A program made the translations under genes and the position numbers. A stretch of 64,000 nt of DNA, from assembly GCA_965263225.1 (NCBI GenBank), contig CBDHHG010000001.1:372001-436000 (forward strand), given 5' to 3'. This document shows positions 45,701 through 55,650 of the stretch, piece by piece. Numbering within the stretch: position 1 is the stretch's first letter; every line of letters starts with the position of its first letter. Under the pieces are notes generated by a model, which was given only the letters and a program-made list of their open reading frames with translations, made no database searches and was not told where the DNA came from. Origin of the DNA: DT-111 sp965263225. Its GTDB lineage: Bacteria; Bacteroidota; Bacteroidia; Chitinophagales; Saprospiraceae.

Positions 45701-48700
45701 TACCGTAATTACCTTAGTATCAATACATCCCCCTTCATCTAAAACGGAAATGGTATATATACCTTCCTCCAGATCGCTAATCACATATTCGACAGCATCG
45801 GTTTCAAAGTTGCCATCTTCAGGGCCATCCCATTCAATGCGATACGGCTTGATACCGCCCTCCATTCCAACAAAAATAGAACCTTGTTGATAGCAGTCAC
45901 CATCCGTGGCGATAACAGTAATTTGTACTCCTTCTCCATTATTAAGTGTGAAGTGTTCTGTATCTGTACAACCATTGGCATCGGTAAGTGTGATGATATA
46001 ATCACCACTAGGTACCCCGCTAATCACGTACGAATTGTTATCCGTCGTAGCGGAGCCATCCGATGGGCCTGTCCATTCTATTTTATACGTTGCACTCCCC
46101 CCCGTGATAGACAATACAAGATCTCCTGTGCCTTCACAAACTCCAGGCAAAGCCGACACACTAAGTAGTTCAAGGGTACTGGTATTGACAATAATCTCTT
46201 TACTAGTCTCACAACCAGCGCCATCCTTTACCGTGACCTTATACTCTCCTGGTGTTAGATCCGGAATTTCAAGATAAGTCCCAGAGATTACGGAAGAACC
46301 TTCACTTGGACCAGTCCAGCTTATTGTATAATCAGCAATTCCGCCCGTAATAGTGACCGTAATAATGTCTCCCTGGCCACAATCATTATCTTTCAAATCA
46401 AGATCTAGTGCCAGGTCTGAGTCCTGATTTTCTATATCTCTAACGATGGTTTCTTTACAACCATTTGCATCCTCGATCACTAACGTATAGGTACCGCTGG
46501 GCAGATCTTCAATACCATTGGCACCAACTACAGCGTCCCGGCTTCCATCCACTGGCCCATCCCAGCTCAAAGTAATGGGAGCTACACCGCCCCCGATATT
46601 CACCCAGAAGGAACCCAACTGCTCACAAGTACCGTTGGTTACCTCTAGCGAAACATCTAGGGTATTTTCTACCGCCTGGATCGTAACAGATTCCGTCTGA
46701 GAACATCCCTCTTCATTGGTAACTTCCACCGTGTAAGTGCCGCCTAAGAGATCAGTAATGAAATACTCGTCCCCATCAAAAGTATCTGATCCTTCTGCCG
46801 CTCCAGTCCATTTGATGGTAAAAGGACCACTACCTTCAGTTACATCCACGAAGATATGTCCCTTAACGGTACAATCTCCATCCGTACCAACCAACCTGAT
46901 ACCTACCCCTTCAGTGACAGTTATCGTGGCAGTAGCTTCATCGGTACAGCCATTTGCATCGGTCAACTTAATGGTATAATCCCCAGCAGGAAGATCGCCT
47001 AGCGTAATACTCGTTTCACTGGTCGTAATCGAACCATCATCCGCTCCACTCCATTCAATAGTATAATTCGCTGTACCGCCTGTGATGGTCAACTTTAATT
47101 CACCTACTTCCTCACAATCGCCATTCAAGGCCACAACATCCAATAGATCTACTGTACCCGCATTGACGCTTATCTGCTCACTTGTGCTACAGCCATTGGC
47201 ATCCGTAACCTCCACTGTATAAGTTCCTGCAATCAGATTAGGAATTTCCAGGTAGGTGCCGCCAATCGTAGCGGAACCCTCCGTAGGGCCGTTCCAGCTA
47301 ACTTTGTAATTTGCAGTACCGCCAGTAATATTCACAGTGATTATATCTTCGCTCCCGCATTCATCTGCTTTAAGCGCTAAGACTACCGCTAAATCCGCAT
47401 CATCATTTTCTATATCTCTAACGATGGTTTCTTTACAACCATTAGCATCTTCGATCACAATTGTATAAGTCCCACTCGGCAGATCTTCAATGGCATTGGA
47501 GCCTATAATTGCTTCCGTACTTCCATCTACCGGCCCATCCCAGCTCAAAGTGATGGGCGCTACTCCTCCGCCAATATTCACCCAGAAGGAGCCCTGTCCA
47601 CTACACACTCCGTTAGTAACTTCCAAGGACACATCCAAAGTGTTTTCTACGCCTTGAATCGTAATGGATTCTGTCTGCGAACACCCCTGGCTATTGGTTA
47701 CTTCTACGGTGTAAGTACCTCCAAGTAAATCTTCAATAAAGTATTCATCACCATCGAAAGTATCAGAACCTTCCGCATCTCCTGTCCATTTGATAGTGAA
47801 AGGTCCGGTTCCTTCTGTGACATCCACAAAAATGTGTCCTTTAACGGTGCAATCTCCATCTGTTCCTACTAGTCTAATGCCGACTCCTTCAGTGATGGTA
47901 ATAGTTACTGAAGATTCATCGGTACAACCATTGGCATCCGTCAATTTCACCAAATAGTCACCAGGAGGTAGGTCACTGATGGTAAAGCTAGTTTCAAAAG
48001 TTGTGATAGAGCCATCGTCCGCTCCACTCCATTCGATTGTGTAGTTTGGAGTTCCGCCGAGGATCGCCAGCTTAAGCTCACCCGTTTCCTCACACTCTCC
48101 ATTGAGCGCAGAGACTTCCAATAATTGTACGGTCGAAGCAGTCACATTAATGATGGCGCTTGCGGTACAGCCGTTGCCATCGACAATATCTACGGTATAA
48201 GTACCTGCCACTAGGTCTGGAATTTCTATATAGCTACCGCCGACCGTTGCTGATCCATTTGTGGGACCACTCCAACTTACTGTGTAATTTGGAGCGCCAC
48301 CCGAAATTGTCACGGCAATGATGGCCTCACTTCCGCACTCATCTTCTTTAAGATCCAACGACACCTCCAAATCATTATCTGGACCGCCCACTTCTCTGGT
48401 GTAGGAGTCTATGCAACCATTGGCATCAGTGATCTTAATCGTGTACGTTCCACTAGGAAGATCATCAATACCATTCGAACCACCATCGGTCGTCAAATTT
48501 CCACTGACAGGACCATCCCAACTAACCGTAATGGGAGCTGTACCTCCTTCGATATTTACCCACATGGAGCCCGCCGTTGTGCAGGTGCCATCGGTAACCT
48601 CAATGGAAATATCCAAGGTGTTTTCTACGCCTTCGATACTTATGATTTCCGTTGTGCTGCATCCTCGATCATCAGTCACTTCAACCGTGTAAGTACCTCC

Positions 48701-51700
48701 TGCTAGGTCTTCAATGAAATATTCTCCGCTTGAAAAAACATCTGTTCCTTCAGCATCTCCACTCCAAGAAATCGAATATGGCGCTTGCCCTTCATTTACT
48801 TTGATATAGATATGCCCTTTAACCGTACAATCTCCATCTGTCCCTACCACATCAATATCAATGCTACCCTCGTTCGTGATGGTAATCGTTTTCGACTGCG
48901 AACACCCATTCGAATCCGTAATTGTCACTTCATAATCACCGGATGGTAGATCAGGGATGCTAAATTCGATGCTAGCAGTGGTCAGTTCTCCAGAGCTAGG
49001 TCCCGTCCAACTCACCTTAAACTCAGGTGCACCTCCATTCATATCTACCTTGATCGCACCTTGATTCTCACAATCTCCATTCAAAGCCGCCAGGTCAAAT
49101 AAGTTTAGTACATCCTCAGGTACCACGATATCATCATCATCTCCACATCCATTCGCGTCTTCAATTTTAAAGTCATAGCCTCCCGAGGCTAAATCCGTGA
49201 GTTCGAAGCTAGTCCCGTCAAAGGTTCTTTCCCCTTCTTCTGGACCATCCCATCCCACTGTGTAAGGTCCTTCACCACCAACTACTGCCACCTTAATGAT
49301 ATCTCTTAATTCACACTCATTATATACAAGAGTAAGCACAAGATCGACAGGTGAGCCATCATTATCTAAACTAATATCATCTGAATCTGTACATCCATTA
49401 TCATCAATCAACTTAATTGTGTAATCACCGCTTTCCAGATTACTAATAAAGAAACTCGATGCTGTTGTCGTAGCCGAACCCTCAGAAGGCCCAGTCCAAC
49501 TCACTTGGTAAGGTTTTTCAGCATCATCTGAAACTTCCACTTTAATTTTTCCTTCAGCGCCACAGTCTCCTGGGAAGGCCGTCAGGGTAAGGAAGTCAGC
49601 ATCACCATCTGCATTAATAAGCGTTATCCAGCGTGCGGCTGAGCAACCATTACCATCCGTAATTTCTATGGTATAATCTCCAGAAGAGAGATCTGCTATT
49701 TTAAATGCATACTCATCCGTAGAAAAGTCTCCCGACTCAGAGCCGCTCCAAGTCACATAATATGGGCTTTGTCCTTGTCCGATTAAAATCTCTATCGCTC
49801 CTTCCTGACCACATTCACCGGGCTCCGCCGTGGCACTAAAATCAAACACTGTTGGTTCGTATAGCGTTACCTCTCCTTCGAAGGAGCAGCCCCCATCTTC
49901 AGTGACTTTGATGGTATAAACGCCAGCAGCCAAGTCAGAAATAGGGAAGGTTTGAGCATTTGTAATAACAGTGCCACTTACCGGCCCCTCGTACTTAATC
50001 TGATAGGGTTTACTACCACCATTTACTTTTACCTTAATCTCGCCATCTTCACCACAGGTTGGTTGTTCAGCAATTAATTCCACATCAAGATCGCTATCCT
50101 CAGCATACAGGGTTTTTGTTAGGGTGCCATAACAACCATTGGCGTCTTCTACTTCGATGGAATAGGAACCTGCCACCAGGTTTGTAATCTGGTAATTTCC
50201 ATCAGCATCACTTACAGATCCATCAAGGGGCCCTGACCATTTGATCGTGTACGGGCCTGCTCCATTATTGATATCCACCCACAAATACCCATTATTGGCT
50301 CCGCAAGTAGGGTTACTTTTTACGACATCGATATCTAATTCTTCTCCCGAAGACGAAATATGCACAACTTGGTAATCGGTACAATTGGTAGCATCGGCCA
50401 CATTAATGGTATAGTTACCTGCGGGGAGATCTGTGATACCAAAATTTGTTTGATCCGTCGTAGCACTCCCGTCCACTGGACCATCCCAACTGACAATATA
50501 GTCTGTCTGTCCTCCCGTGATAGATACCCAGAGTGAACCATTTTCACCACAAGTTCCATCCGTAACTTCAACATCAATCGTTAGATCATCAGTTTCATTG
50601 ACATATACCACTTCCGTCAGGCTACAATCATTATCATCCTTAATCTTCACCGTATAAGAACCTCCTGGCAAATCAGCAATATCAAATACCGTTTCATCAG
50701 TAAGGAGACTCCCACTACTAGGCCCTTCCCAAGTGATTTGATAGGGTGCCGAGCCATTATCAATATCAATCCAAAGTCCTCCCAACACTCCGCATTGTCC
50801 ATCTATTCCTACAATATTGGCAGTTAGAGAGCCGTCCGAGTTGCTGACTTGTACTGTAGCGTGTTCAGAACACCAATTGCTATCTTCAACCGTGATGGAA
50901 TAGGTTCCGGAAGGTAGATCTTCAAGCAAGTAATAATGACTAGAGGTTGAAGCAGATCCGCTCACCGGACCACTCCAAGAAATACCATAAATGGGTTGGC
51001 CATTGGACATCGTAATCAAGATCGTTCCTGAGTTTCCACAAACCCCTCCTTCTGCTTCCACGTAGATATCTAGTTCTTCACTATTATCAATGGTAACCTC
51101 AACTTCATACGAGCACCAATTACCATCTTCGATTCTTAATTTATAGGTTCCGCCTGGCAGGTCTACTAGCGTAAACATAGACAAATGTGTTTGCGTACTG
51201 CCACTAATCGGACCATCTAGATGAATGGTGTAAGGAGCGGATCCATTTTCTGTCTTTACTTTGATCGTCCCAGAACCTCCACAAGTTGCGGCGGTTGGTG
51301 TCGCCGTGAAGCTGAAGTTACTTCCACCATCACCTATCGTTACTGTTTTCGAATCCGTACAGCCGGAAGCATCTTTTACATACACCGTGTACTCTCCAGC
51401 CCAAAGGTTTTCCAAATTGAAGCTGGCAGCATCGGTCGTTAGCGAAGCAGATTCTGGTCCGCTAACGTATACGTCGTAGGGAGCTGTACCATTTTCAATC
51501 GTGACATGGATTGAGCCTGCTTGACCACAAGACACATCCGTTCCATCCAGCCAAATGGACAGACCTTCTCCACCTGAACTAGGCACTTCCACTGTCGTAG
51601 CATCAGAACATCCGTTAGCATCCACCATTTTAATCTCATAGACACCAGGAGGCACATCGGTCAAAGTAGTATTGTTATCTGTTGTACTGAAACTTCCAGC

Positions 51701-54076
51701 GACTGGTCCGTCATAAAAGACCAAATAACCAGGAGTTCCTCCTTCCGAATTAATGGTAATCGATCCATTACTTTGGCCACAACCAGCTCCAGTACCAATT
51801 ACACCGGTCAACTCAAAATCGCAAGTAGAGGAACATTGAACGGTTAAGGCGTAATCTGAAACTGCCCCATTGTATCCATCCACAACTATATAGTAGGTTC
51901 CTGATTGTAAATAGGCCGAAAGTACTTCATAGTTGGTACCTGGCCGTTGGCTATAATCAATACATTCTCCTCGATCACAAGATCGCAAAAGGAAAAGCTC
52001 CAAGTTAGCGGTCATATTTCCTAGATAGATGCTAACCGTTCCTGGTTCCGTTACGGTAAAATAATGAACGCGCTCTGGGCCATTATTTTCTACATTAAGC
52101 ACGTTGCCATCACAACCGTACAGGGAGACATTATCATGGCCATCACCATTATTGCCAAAGTAAGGTTCTCCACAAGTCAAAGGTACTGCATCACCACAGT
52201 ATAGGTACCCGCAGTTTACTTCTAAGCGAAAGGCACCAGCTGCTGAGGCATGTTGGGCATCCACAACGATATAATAAGTCCCAATTGGGGCATCTTCAAG
52301 AATTATACCCTCATTATTGGTGTTTTGATTATCAGTAAGACTAGCTCGGATACAGCTGACTTGATCACAACTTCCTTTCAAAAGGAAAAGGTCAAGATCT
52401 AGATCAGGGGTAAGAATCTCTAAACCAATCTGCAAATCACCTGCTGTATTTTTGTGCAGCACGTATACTTTATCATTCCCTGCAAAGGTATGCGGCGTAC
52501 ACCCAGGATAATTCTCGATTTGATTGCCAGCACCCTCCGTAGTCTCATAAGCCAGGAAATCTCCACATTGTATCTGAGTCGCTTCTAAGCACCAGGGCGA
52601 AGTATTTCCACAAGGACCAGCACTATAGTCCACTACACCGGCAGCGGTAGCCGTACAGGCATTCGGGTAAGTAATACCATTACAGCCACAGACCGGGTCA
52701 TACTCCTGCGTACATACCGGATCTGGATCCATATTTGCAGGATCGATACATGCATTATCACAACTTCCTTGTGTGTAGAAAGTGATTCCGCTGGCCTCTG
52801 CGTAACAAGAGTTCGTGTAGGTAACTCCATTGCAGCCACAAACGGGTTCATAATAATCATCACAACTGACGGTGATCGCACCATCAGTATAGTTAATATT
52901 CGTACCAGAATTGGTCACAACGTATACTGGGTCGTAGCACCCGTTGTTATCACTACAGGGGCCTGGCGAATAATTAATCACACCGGCAGCATCAGCTGCA
53001 CAGGCATTCATATAAGTTACTCCATTACAGCCACAGACTGGGTCATAGTCCGTTGTACAAACAGCATCAGCATCGATTTTTGTAGGATCAATGCAATCAG
53101 AAAAACAAACTCCACTCGTATAGTCCGTAATACCAGCAGCTTCTGCATAACAGCTATTGATGTAAGTAACACCATTGCTACCACACACCGGATCAATGAT
53201 ATCTGGGCAGTTAGGTCCTACCCCACCATTAGAAAGTATCACTTCTCCCACTTTGGTAGCGACCGGATGCACCCTAACGGTATTATCAATCATCATCACA
53301 GCTTCAATCTTCACATCCAATCCAGAAGGAACATTAATATTGATGTTATCTTTAATCACTAGAGAAAACTCCCCAATTTTACCATAGCCGCTTGCATTTA
53401 CATTTACATATTTAAATAATGCCACCTCTACTGAACCGTAGTCATTGTCGTTCTTCCAAAAGGATTCCCACTGGTAATCATAAGTATTAGTATTGTTCAA
53501 GCGAACAAACCAGGGATTATCCACGGCTTCAAAGGTTGCTGCATTGTGTTTAACCACAGTTCGATCGTAGCTAATAATGAAGGTAATCCCATGAAATTTA
53601 TCAACCGGAAGGTTTTCTTCCCCTAGAAACACTTCATATTCCACTCTATTTCCAAGGCCAACGGTCGTACTCTTGGGCCTGAGTTCAAGTAATGGATCAA
53701 CATTATAAATCCCAAAACGATAGTCGTCCAACTGGGGCGTACCATGCGTTCTCCCGTAATTATCTCTAACCCCAAGATTCAGGTCGATACCTGTGACTCG
53801 CCCATCGCCATTACAATCAGCATAACTAAAATTTGGACCGCCAGGAAAACCTCCTTCCCAAGGTTCCGCCAATTCATAGGGCTGCCAATAAACGGATTGA
53901 ACTGGCCTTAACGGACCAGTTTGTTCGTAGGCTATCCCCCAGTAGAGCATATCTACACCATTGACTAGACCATTGTTATTGATGTCGCCAGGGTAAAGGG
54001 TTTGGGCCGCCATTTTTGGAAAGGAAAAAGACAGGGCTAGAAAAAGACCTGCGAGATAAGTAAAGACCTTCCTCAT
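42788..54076 (-). CDS. Giant T9SS-sorted surface protein: dockerin-like, Kazal-like, PPC, 29 SprB-type repeats, PKD and cohesin-like modules
   Basis: 3762 residues from the ATG at 54076, which begins the signal peptide; an in-frame ATG at 54106 adds ten charged residues. In order: dockerin-like Ca loops DINNNGLVNGVD and DCNGDGRVTGID (~30-130); four Kazal-like cysteine modules (~290-490, DPVCGCNGVTY); two pre-peptidase (PPC)-like modules (~500-745); 29 tandem ~82-residue SprB-type repeats (~752-3130, typical W-GP and D-NGC); a PKD domain (WDFGNG); cohesin-like, CarboxypepD_reg-like and a dockerin-like DANCNGAFTTLDL; another cohesin-like domain; and the type A T9SS tail (NNPNPFQGNTDI) over the last ~75. 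It is probably a long secreted or surface-bound adhesin. Confidence 0.9.
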   Translation of the reverse strand: MRKVFTYLAGLFLALSFSFPKMAAQTLYPGDINNNGLVNGVDMLYWGIAYEQTGPLRPVQSVYWQPYELAEPWEGGFPGGPNFSYADCNGDGRVTGIDLNLGVRDNYGRTHGTPQLDDYRFGIYNVDPLLELRPKSTTVGLGNRVEYEVFLGEENLPVDKFHGITFIISYDRTVVKHNAATFEAVDNPWFVRLNNTNTYDYQWESFWKNDNDYGSVEVALFKYVNVNASGYGKIGEFSLVIKDNININVPSGLDVKIEAVMMIDNTVRVHPVATKVGEVILSNGGVGPNCPDIIDPVCGSNGVTYINSCYAEAAGITDYTSGVCFSDCIDPTKIDADAVCTTDYDPVCGCNGVTYMNACAADAAGVINYSPGPCSDNNGCYDPVYVVTNSGTNINYTDGAITVSCDDYYEPVCGCNGVTYTNSCYAEASGITFYTQGSCDNACIDPANMDPDPVCTQEYDPVCGCNGITYPNACTATAAGVVDYSAGPCGNTSPWCLEATQIQCGDFLAYETTEGAGNQIENYPGCTPHTFAGNDKVYVLHKNTAGDLQIGLEILTPDLDLDLFLLKGSCDQVSCIRASLTDNQNTNNEGIILEDAPIGTYYIVVDAQHASAAGAFRLEVNCGYLYCGDAVPLTCGEPYFGNNGDGHDNVSLYGCDGNVLNVENNGPERVHYFTVTEPGTVSIYLGNMTANLELFLLRSCDRGECIDYSQRPGTNYEVLSAYLQSGTYYIVVDGYNGAVSDYALTVQCSSTCDFELTGVIGTGAGCGQSNGSITINSEGGTPGYLVFYDGPVAGSFSTTDNNTTLTDVPPGVYEIKMVDANGCSDATTVEVPSSGGEGLSIWLDGTDVSCGQAGSIHVTIENGTAPYDVYVSGPESASLTTDAASFNLENLWAGEYTVYVKDASGCTDSKTVTIGDGGSNFSFTATPTAATCGGSGTIKVKTENGSAPYTIHLDGPISGSTQTHLSMFTLVDLPGGTYKLRIEDGNWCSYEVEVTIDNSEELDIYVEAEGGVCGNSGTILITMSNGQPIYGISWSGPVSGSASTSSHYYLLEDLPSGTYSITVEDSNWCSEHATVQVSNSDGSLTANIVGIDGQCGVLGGLWIDIDNGSAPYQITWEGPSSGSLLTDETVFDIADLPGGSYTVKIKDDNDCSLTEVVYVNETDDLTIDVEVTDGTCGENGSLWVSITGGQTDYIVSWDGPVDGSATTDQTNFGITDLPAGNYTINVADATNCTDYQVVHISSSGEELDIDVVKSNPTCGANNGYLWVDINNGAGPYTIKWSGPLDGSVSDADGNYQITNLVAGSYSIEVEDANGCYGTLTKTLYAEDSDLDVELIAEQPTCGEDGEIKVKVNGGSKPYQIKYEGPVSGTVITNAQTFPISDLAAGVYTIKVTEDGGCSFEGEVTLYEPTVFDFSATAEPGECGQEGAIEILIGQGQSPYYVTWSGSESGDFSTDEYAFKIADLSSGDYTIEITDGNGCSAARWITLINADGDADFLTLTAFPGDCGAEGKIKVEVSDDAEKPYQVSWTGPSEGSATTTASSFFISNLESGDYTIKLIDDNGCTDSDDISLDNDGSPVDLVLTLVYNECELRDIIKVAVVGGEGPYTVGWDGPEEGERTFDGTSFELTDLASGGYDFKIEDANGCGDDDDIVVPEDVLNLFDLAALNGDCENQGAIKVDMNGGAPEFKVSWTGPSSGELTTASIEFSIPDLPSGDYEVTITDSNGCSQSKTITITNEGSIDIDVVGTDGDCTVKGHIYIKVNEGQAPYSISWSGDAEGTDVFSSGEYFIEDLAGGTYTVEVTDDRGCSTTEIISIEGVENTLDISIEVTDGTCTTAGSMWVNIEGGTAPITVSWDGPVSGNLTTDGGSNGIDDLPSGTYTIKITDANGCIDSYTREVGGPDNDLEVSLDLKEDECGSEAIIAVTISGGAPNYTVSWSGPTNGSATVGGSYIEIPDLVAGTYTVDIVDGNGCTASAIINVTASTVQLLEVSALNGECEETGELKLAILGGTPNYTIEWSGADDGSITTFETSFTISDLPPGDYLVKLTDANGCTDESSVTITITEGVGIRLVGTDGDCTVKGHIFVDVTEGTGPFTIKWTGDAEGSDTFDGDEYFIEDLLGGTYTVEVTNSQGCSQTESITIQGVENTLDVSLEVTNGVCSGQGSFWVNIGGGVAPITLSWDGPVDGSTEAIIGSNAIEDLPSGTYTIVIEDANGCKETIVRDIENDDADLAVVLALKADECGSEDIITVNITGGTANYKVSWNGPTEGSATIGGTYLEIPNLIAGTYTVEVTDANGCSTSEQISVNAGTVDLLDVVALNGDCEEVGELKLTITGGTANYTIEWSGADDGSITTSETSITLGDLPAGDYTIKLTDANGCTDEATATITVTEGVGIRLVGTDGDCTVKGHIFVDVTEGSGPFTIKWTGAAEGSDTFDGDEYFITDLLGGTYTVEVTNEEGCSQTESVTIQAVENTLDVSLEVTNGTCEQLGSFWVNIGGGVAPITLSWDGPVDGSRDAVVGANGIEDLPSGTYTLVIEDANGCKETIVRDIENQDSDLALDLDLKDNDCGQGDIITVTITGGIADYTISWTGPSEGSSVISGTYLEIPDLTPGEYKVTVKDGAGCETSKEIIVNTSTLELLSVSALPGVCEGTGDLVLSITGGSATYKIEWTGPSDGSATTDNNSYVISGVPSGDYIITLTDANGCTDTEHFTLNNGEGVQITVIATDGDCYQQGSIFVGMEGGIKPYRIEWDGPEDGNFETDAVEYVISDLEEGIYTISVLDEGGCIDTKVITVDGFATDLSATITGSSGDCGSVGQISIEVSGGQGPYVINWSGTSSGSTTVDAGTTTIDDLDSGSYTVIVTDANGCTITKDVDIHNGSGFSLDLDPSNGGCGSLGSIWVQINGGTAEYLITWTGTASGAVSVSNPYYDIENLPAGSYEVKVTDGSGCSISKTVTIDAPVDDFEATILAMGGDCGEPGKILIDMTGGTPDYTISWSSTNSSGSVTTNGTSYEIDGLPTGIYNVTIKDDNNCTVTKSLQVLNANNWISLFISTQPVSCDGKGSIGVSFNGGQGPYQVSWTGPEDGNVTIDGQQYTVEDLPTGTYEVTVEDAEGCSNSETVYVGVANDDIIADFTYDMQMLKVDFINNSSTGTYHWDFGNGTTSDEKDPWIEYAEAGTYQVCLSVTNECGTKTRCEHIELTIPSDAVILDAGEKLGSYGSTVYVPVTIDNCDLIVSLAGSLEMENTDVAEIIGVSPGAIAPTFNSTNHTFNYYDNNGVGVTLDPHEVLFNIVVKLKGSPGEMSAIFITDDPLMVEVGSIQNGQPIVKPHVTLSGKVTITEHALVEGTVNNYKGIGIEDAEVSIVSQVMEDMEMTDENGYFSLPQLEMGEDYIISAAKDDNPVNGLSTFALFIGQRFILGMDPPQISSPYQVIAGDANCNGAFTTLDLFIIQQLIIGTTNGFANCPSWVFVSSENELPGEFDAYNVFPYQDRYEMTVDHDVVSNFIGVKVGDILGVAQTTNLVSDELDERGYDEDLVLSAVDRPIAAGETVQLTLSSNNFSDMVSYQFGVDFDTQKLRYESFAGSSNAALSSVAIGEGESQNGGLKVSWFSMDGAGKDLTAEEDLLTIQFTALEAIPSLAQVIDISSRQVKIEAVNASLDQFDVVLDWQSKLTDAPSVTDYRFKLHQNNPNPFQGNTDIRFELPSSMEAELIIHDNLGRIIKRIEGRFEAGMNQVELRDLQLEGGVYYYTLQAGKDVATRHMVILN

Positions 54077-54106
54077 AATGTCTGTTTTACTATGTTTTGA
54101 GATCAT

Positions 54107-54668
54107 GTTATTTTTGACTTATATGTCAAATAAAAGTAACAGGCTTACCTGATAACAATTATGTTATTTAGTAATGATAGTTGATAAGTAGCCACGAAGA
54201 GACATCGCGATACTCGCCGTAAGGGGGGGTAACAGATGTGTTGTTCTTTTTGTGATTAGGCTAACTGCTGAGAAGGTCCTCTTCTATACTACAATCCCAA
54301 ACAAAAGGTTGCGTATCTCAGCAGAATCTTAGAGGGCAAAGTGATTGCCCTCTGAAAGGGTAGATTAAAACTGTTCAGAAAGGTGTTTCTTGGGTAATGA
54401 CGCAATCTGTCACTTGGGCACAATTGCGTTTACTCATTCAGGCATTTTCAAAACGAGTATACAATTGGAGTTTACCGTGAAGGGACGGTAAATACCAGAA
54501 CTGAATCCAGCATACTACCAACCATATACATTATGGGCTTTGTAAAAATAATACTTTTATTCAAAATAGCGCCAGCCGGACACTTTTTTTTCAATCACTT
54601 TACGATAAATCCACCTATTTAATAGACACAAAACAAGCTATCAATACATACGAAATTAAAAATTCGTC
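54107..54668. other. Spacer upstream of the giant gene, with structured segment
   Basis: 562 bases with no gene. It holds a run of seven G at 54223-54229, a 9-base long-range pairing CTGCTGAGA/TCTCAGCAG (54265-54273 with 54316-54324) and a perfect 9-base hairpin AGAGGGCAA/TTGCCCTCT (54331-54353). No T run follows these, so they are not simple terminators. Confidence 0.5.
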
Positions 54669-55601
54669 CTATCTATAATAGTTTGAAAAGAATTCCGGTA
54701 AGTGTCGAAGAGCTGCCATTTCCTTATACATCACTCGGGCATCGTTGGCCGGAGAACCAAAATATGTTTTCCCTTTTTCAAGGTCTTTAGATACCCCTGA
54801 TTGACCTAAAACTGTGACCTTGTCTCCAATGGTTAGATTTTGTACAATGCCTACTTGACCGTATAGCGTCACCTCATTGCCGATTACTGTGTTTCCACTG
54901 ATCCCGACTTGCGCAGCAATCAAGCAGTGCTTTCCTATTCTTGCCTCGTGTCCGACTTGGACCTGGCAGTCTAACTTGGTTCCTTCGCCGATCACCGTAT
55001 CGCCAGACACGCCTTTATTGATGGTGCAAGCTGCGCCAATCTCTACATGGTTCTCTATAATTACTCGCCCCCCAGATCTCCACTTCCGGTACCCTTTTTT
55101 GGTTTTACTGTAGTAAAATGCGTCTGAACCGATCACTACTCCTGGCTGGATGGTCACATGCTCACCGATGATACTATGTTCACCAATTGTGACATTGGCT
55201 TGGATGTAGCTATGAGCTCCAATTGTGACATGGTGTCCAATGACAACATTCGGTTCCAAGATAGCGGTTGGATGAATCTCAGCAGTGGGGCTGATGGCAG
55301 TAGTAAGAGGGACGATAGGGCGCTCATCGAGAACGATCTGGTTGTATACCCCAAATGGATCCTTACAATACAATAGGGCTTTGCCTCGGGGTGCCTTAAC
55401 CTTCTTGTTAATTAATATTACGGAAGCCTTAGATTTTAAGGCTTTATCATAATATTTTTCAACGTCTACAAATATGACATCTCCTTTCTCCGCAAGATGA
55501 ACCTGATTAATTCCCTTGGCAATCACTCTTTCACTGCCAATTAAATTTGCATTAAACTTATCTGCAATCTCCTTTACCGAAATCGGGGTAGAAAACTTCA
55601 T
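54669..55601 (-). CDS. UDP-3-O-acylglucosamine N-acyltransferase-like protein (LpxD family)
   Basis: 310 residues. An N-terminal uridine-binding-type domain (about 1-95, GINQVHLAEKGDVIFVD) is followed by a left-handed beta-helix of hexapeptide repeats (about 100-270) with the catalytic-His region QVGHEARIGKHCLIAAQVGISG. LpxD adds a 3-hydroxyacyl chain to the 2-N of UDP-GlcN in lipid A synthesis. It is shorter than E. coli LpxD (341) and could be an LpxD paralogue. It lies 49 bases after polA on the same strand, away from the usual lpx genes. Confidence 0.8.
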   Translation of the reverse strand: MKFSTPISVKEIADKFNANLIGSERVIAKGINQVHLAEKGDVIFVDVEKYYDKALKSKASVILINKKVKAPRGKALLYCKDPFGVYNQIVLDERPIVPLTTAISPTAEIHPTAILEPNVVIGHHVTIGAHSYIQANVTIGEHSIIGEHVTIQPGVVIGSDAFYYSKTKKGYRKWRSGGRVIIENHVEIGAACTINKGVSGDTVIGEGTKLDCQVQVGHEARIGKHCLIAAQVGISGNTVIGNEVTLYGQVGIVQNLTIGDKVTVLGQSGVSKDLEKGKTYFGSPANDARVMYKEMAALRHLPEFFSNYYR

Positions 55602-55650
55602 TACCTGACCGTTTTGTCAATGTTTGCTCAATTCCTTAGGACCTATCCTA

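Noticed and set aside
44690..51820. Regular ~246-base repeats that could suggest a CRISPR or satellite array
   Set aside because: They are in frame, diverged and encode SprB-type protein modules.
52769..53362. 197-codon frame opposite the giant gene
   Set aside because: Antisense shadow of the Kazal-like and N-terminal modules.
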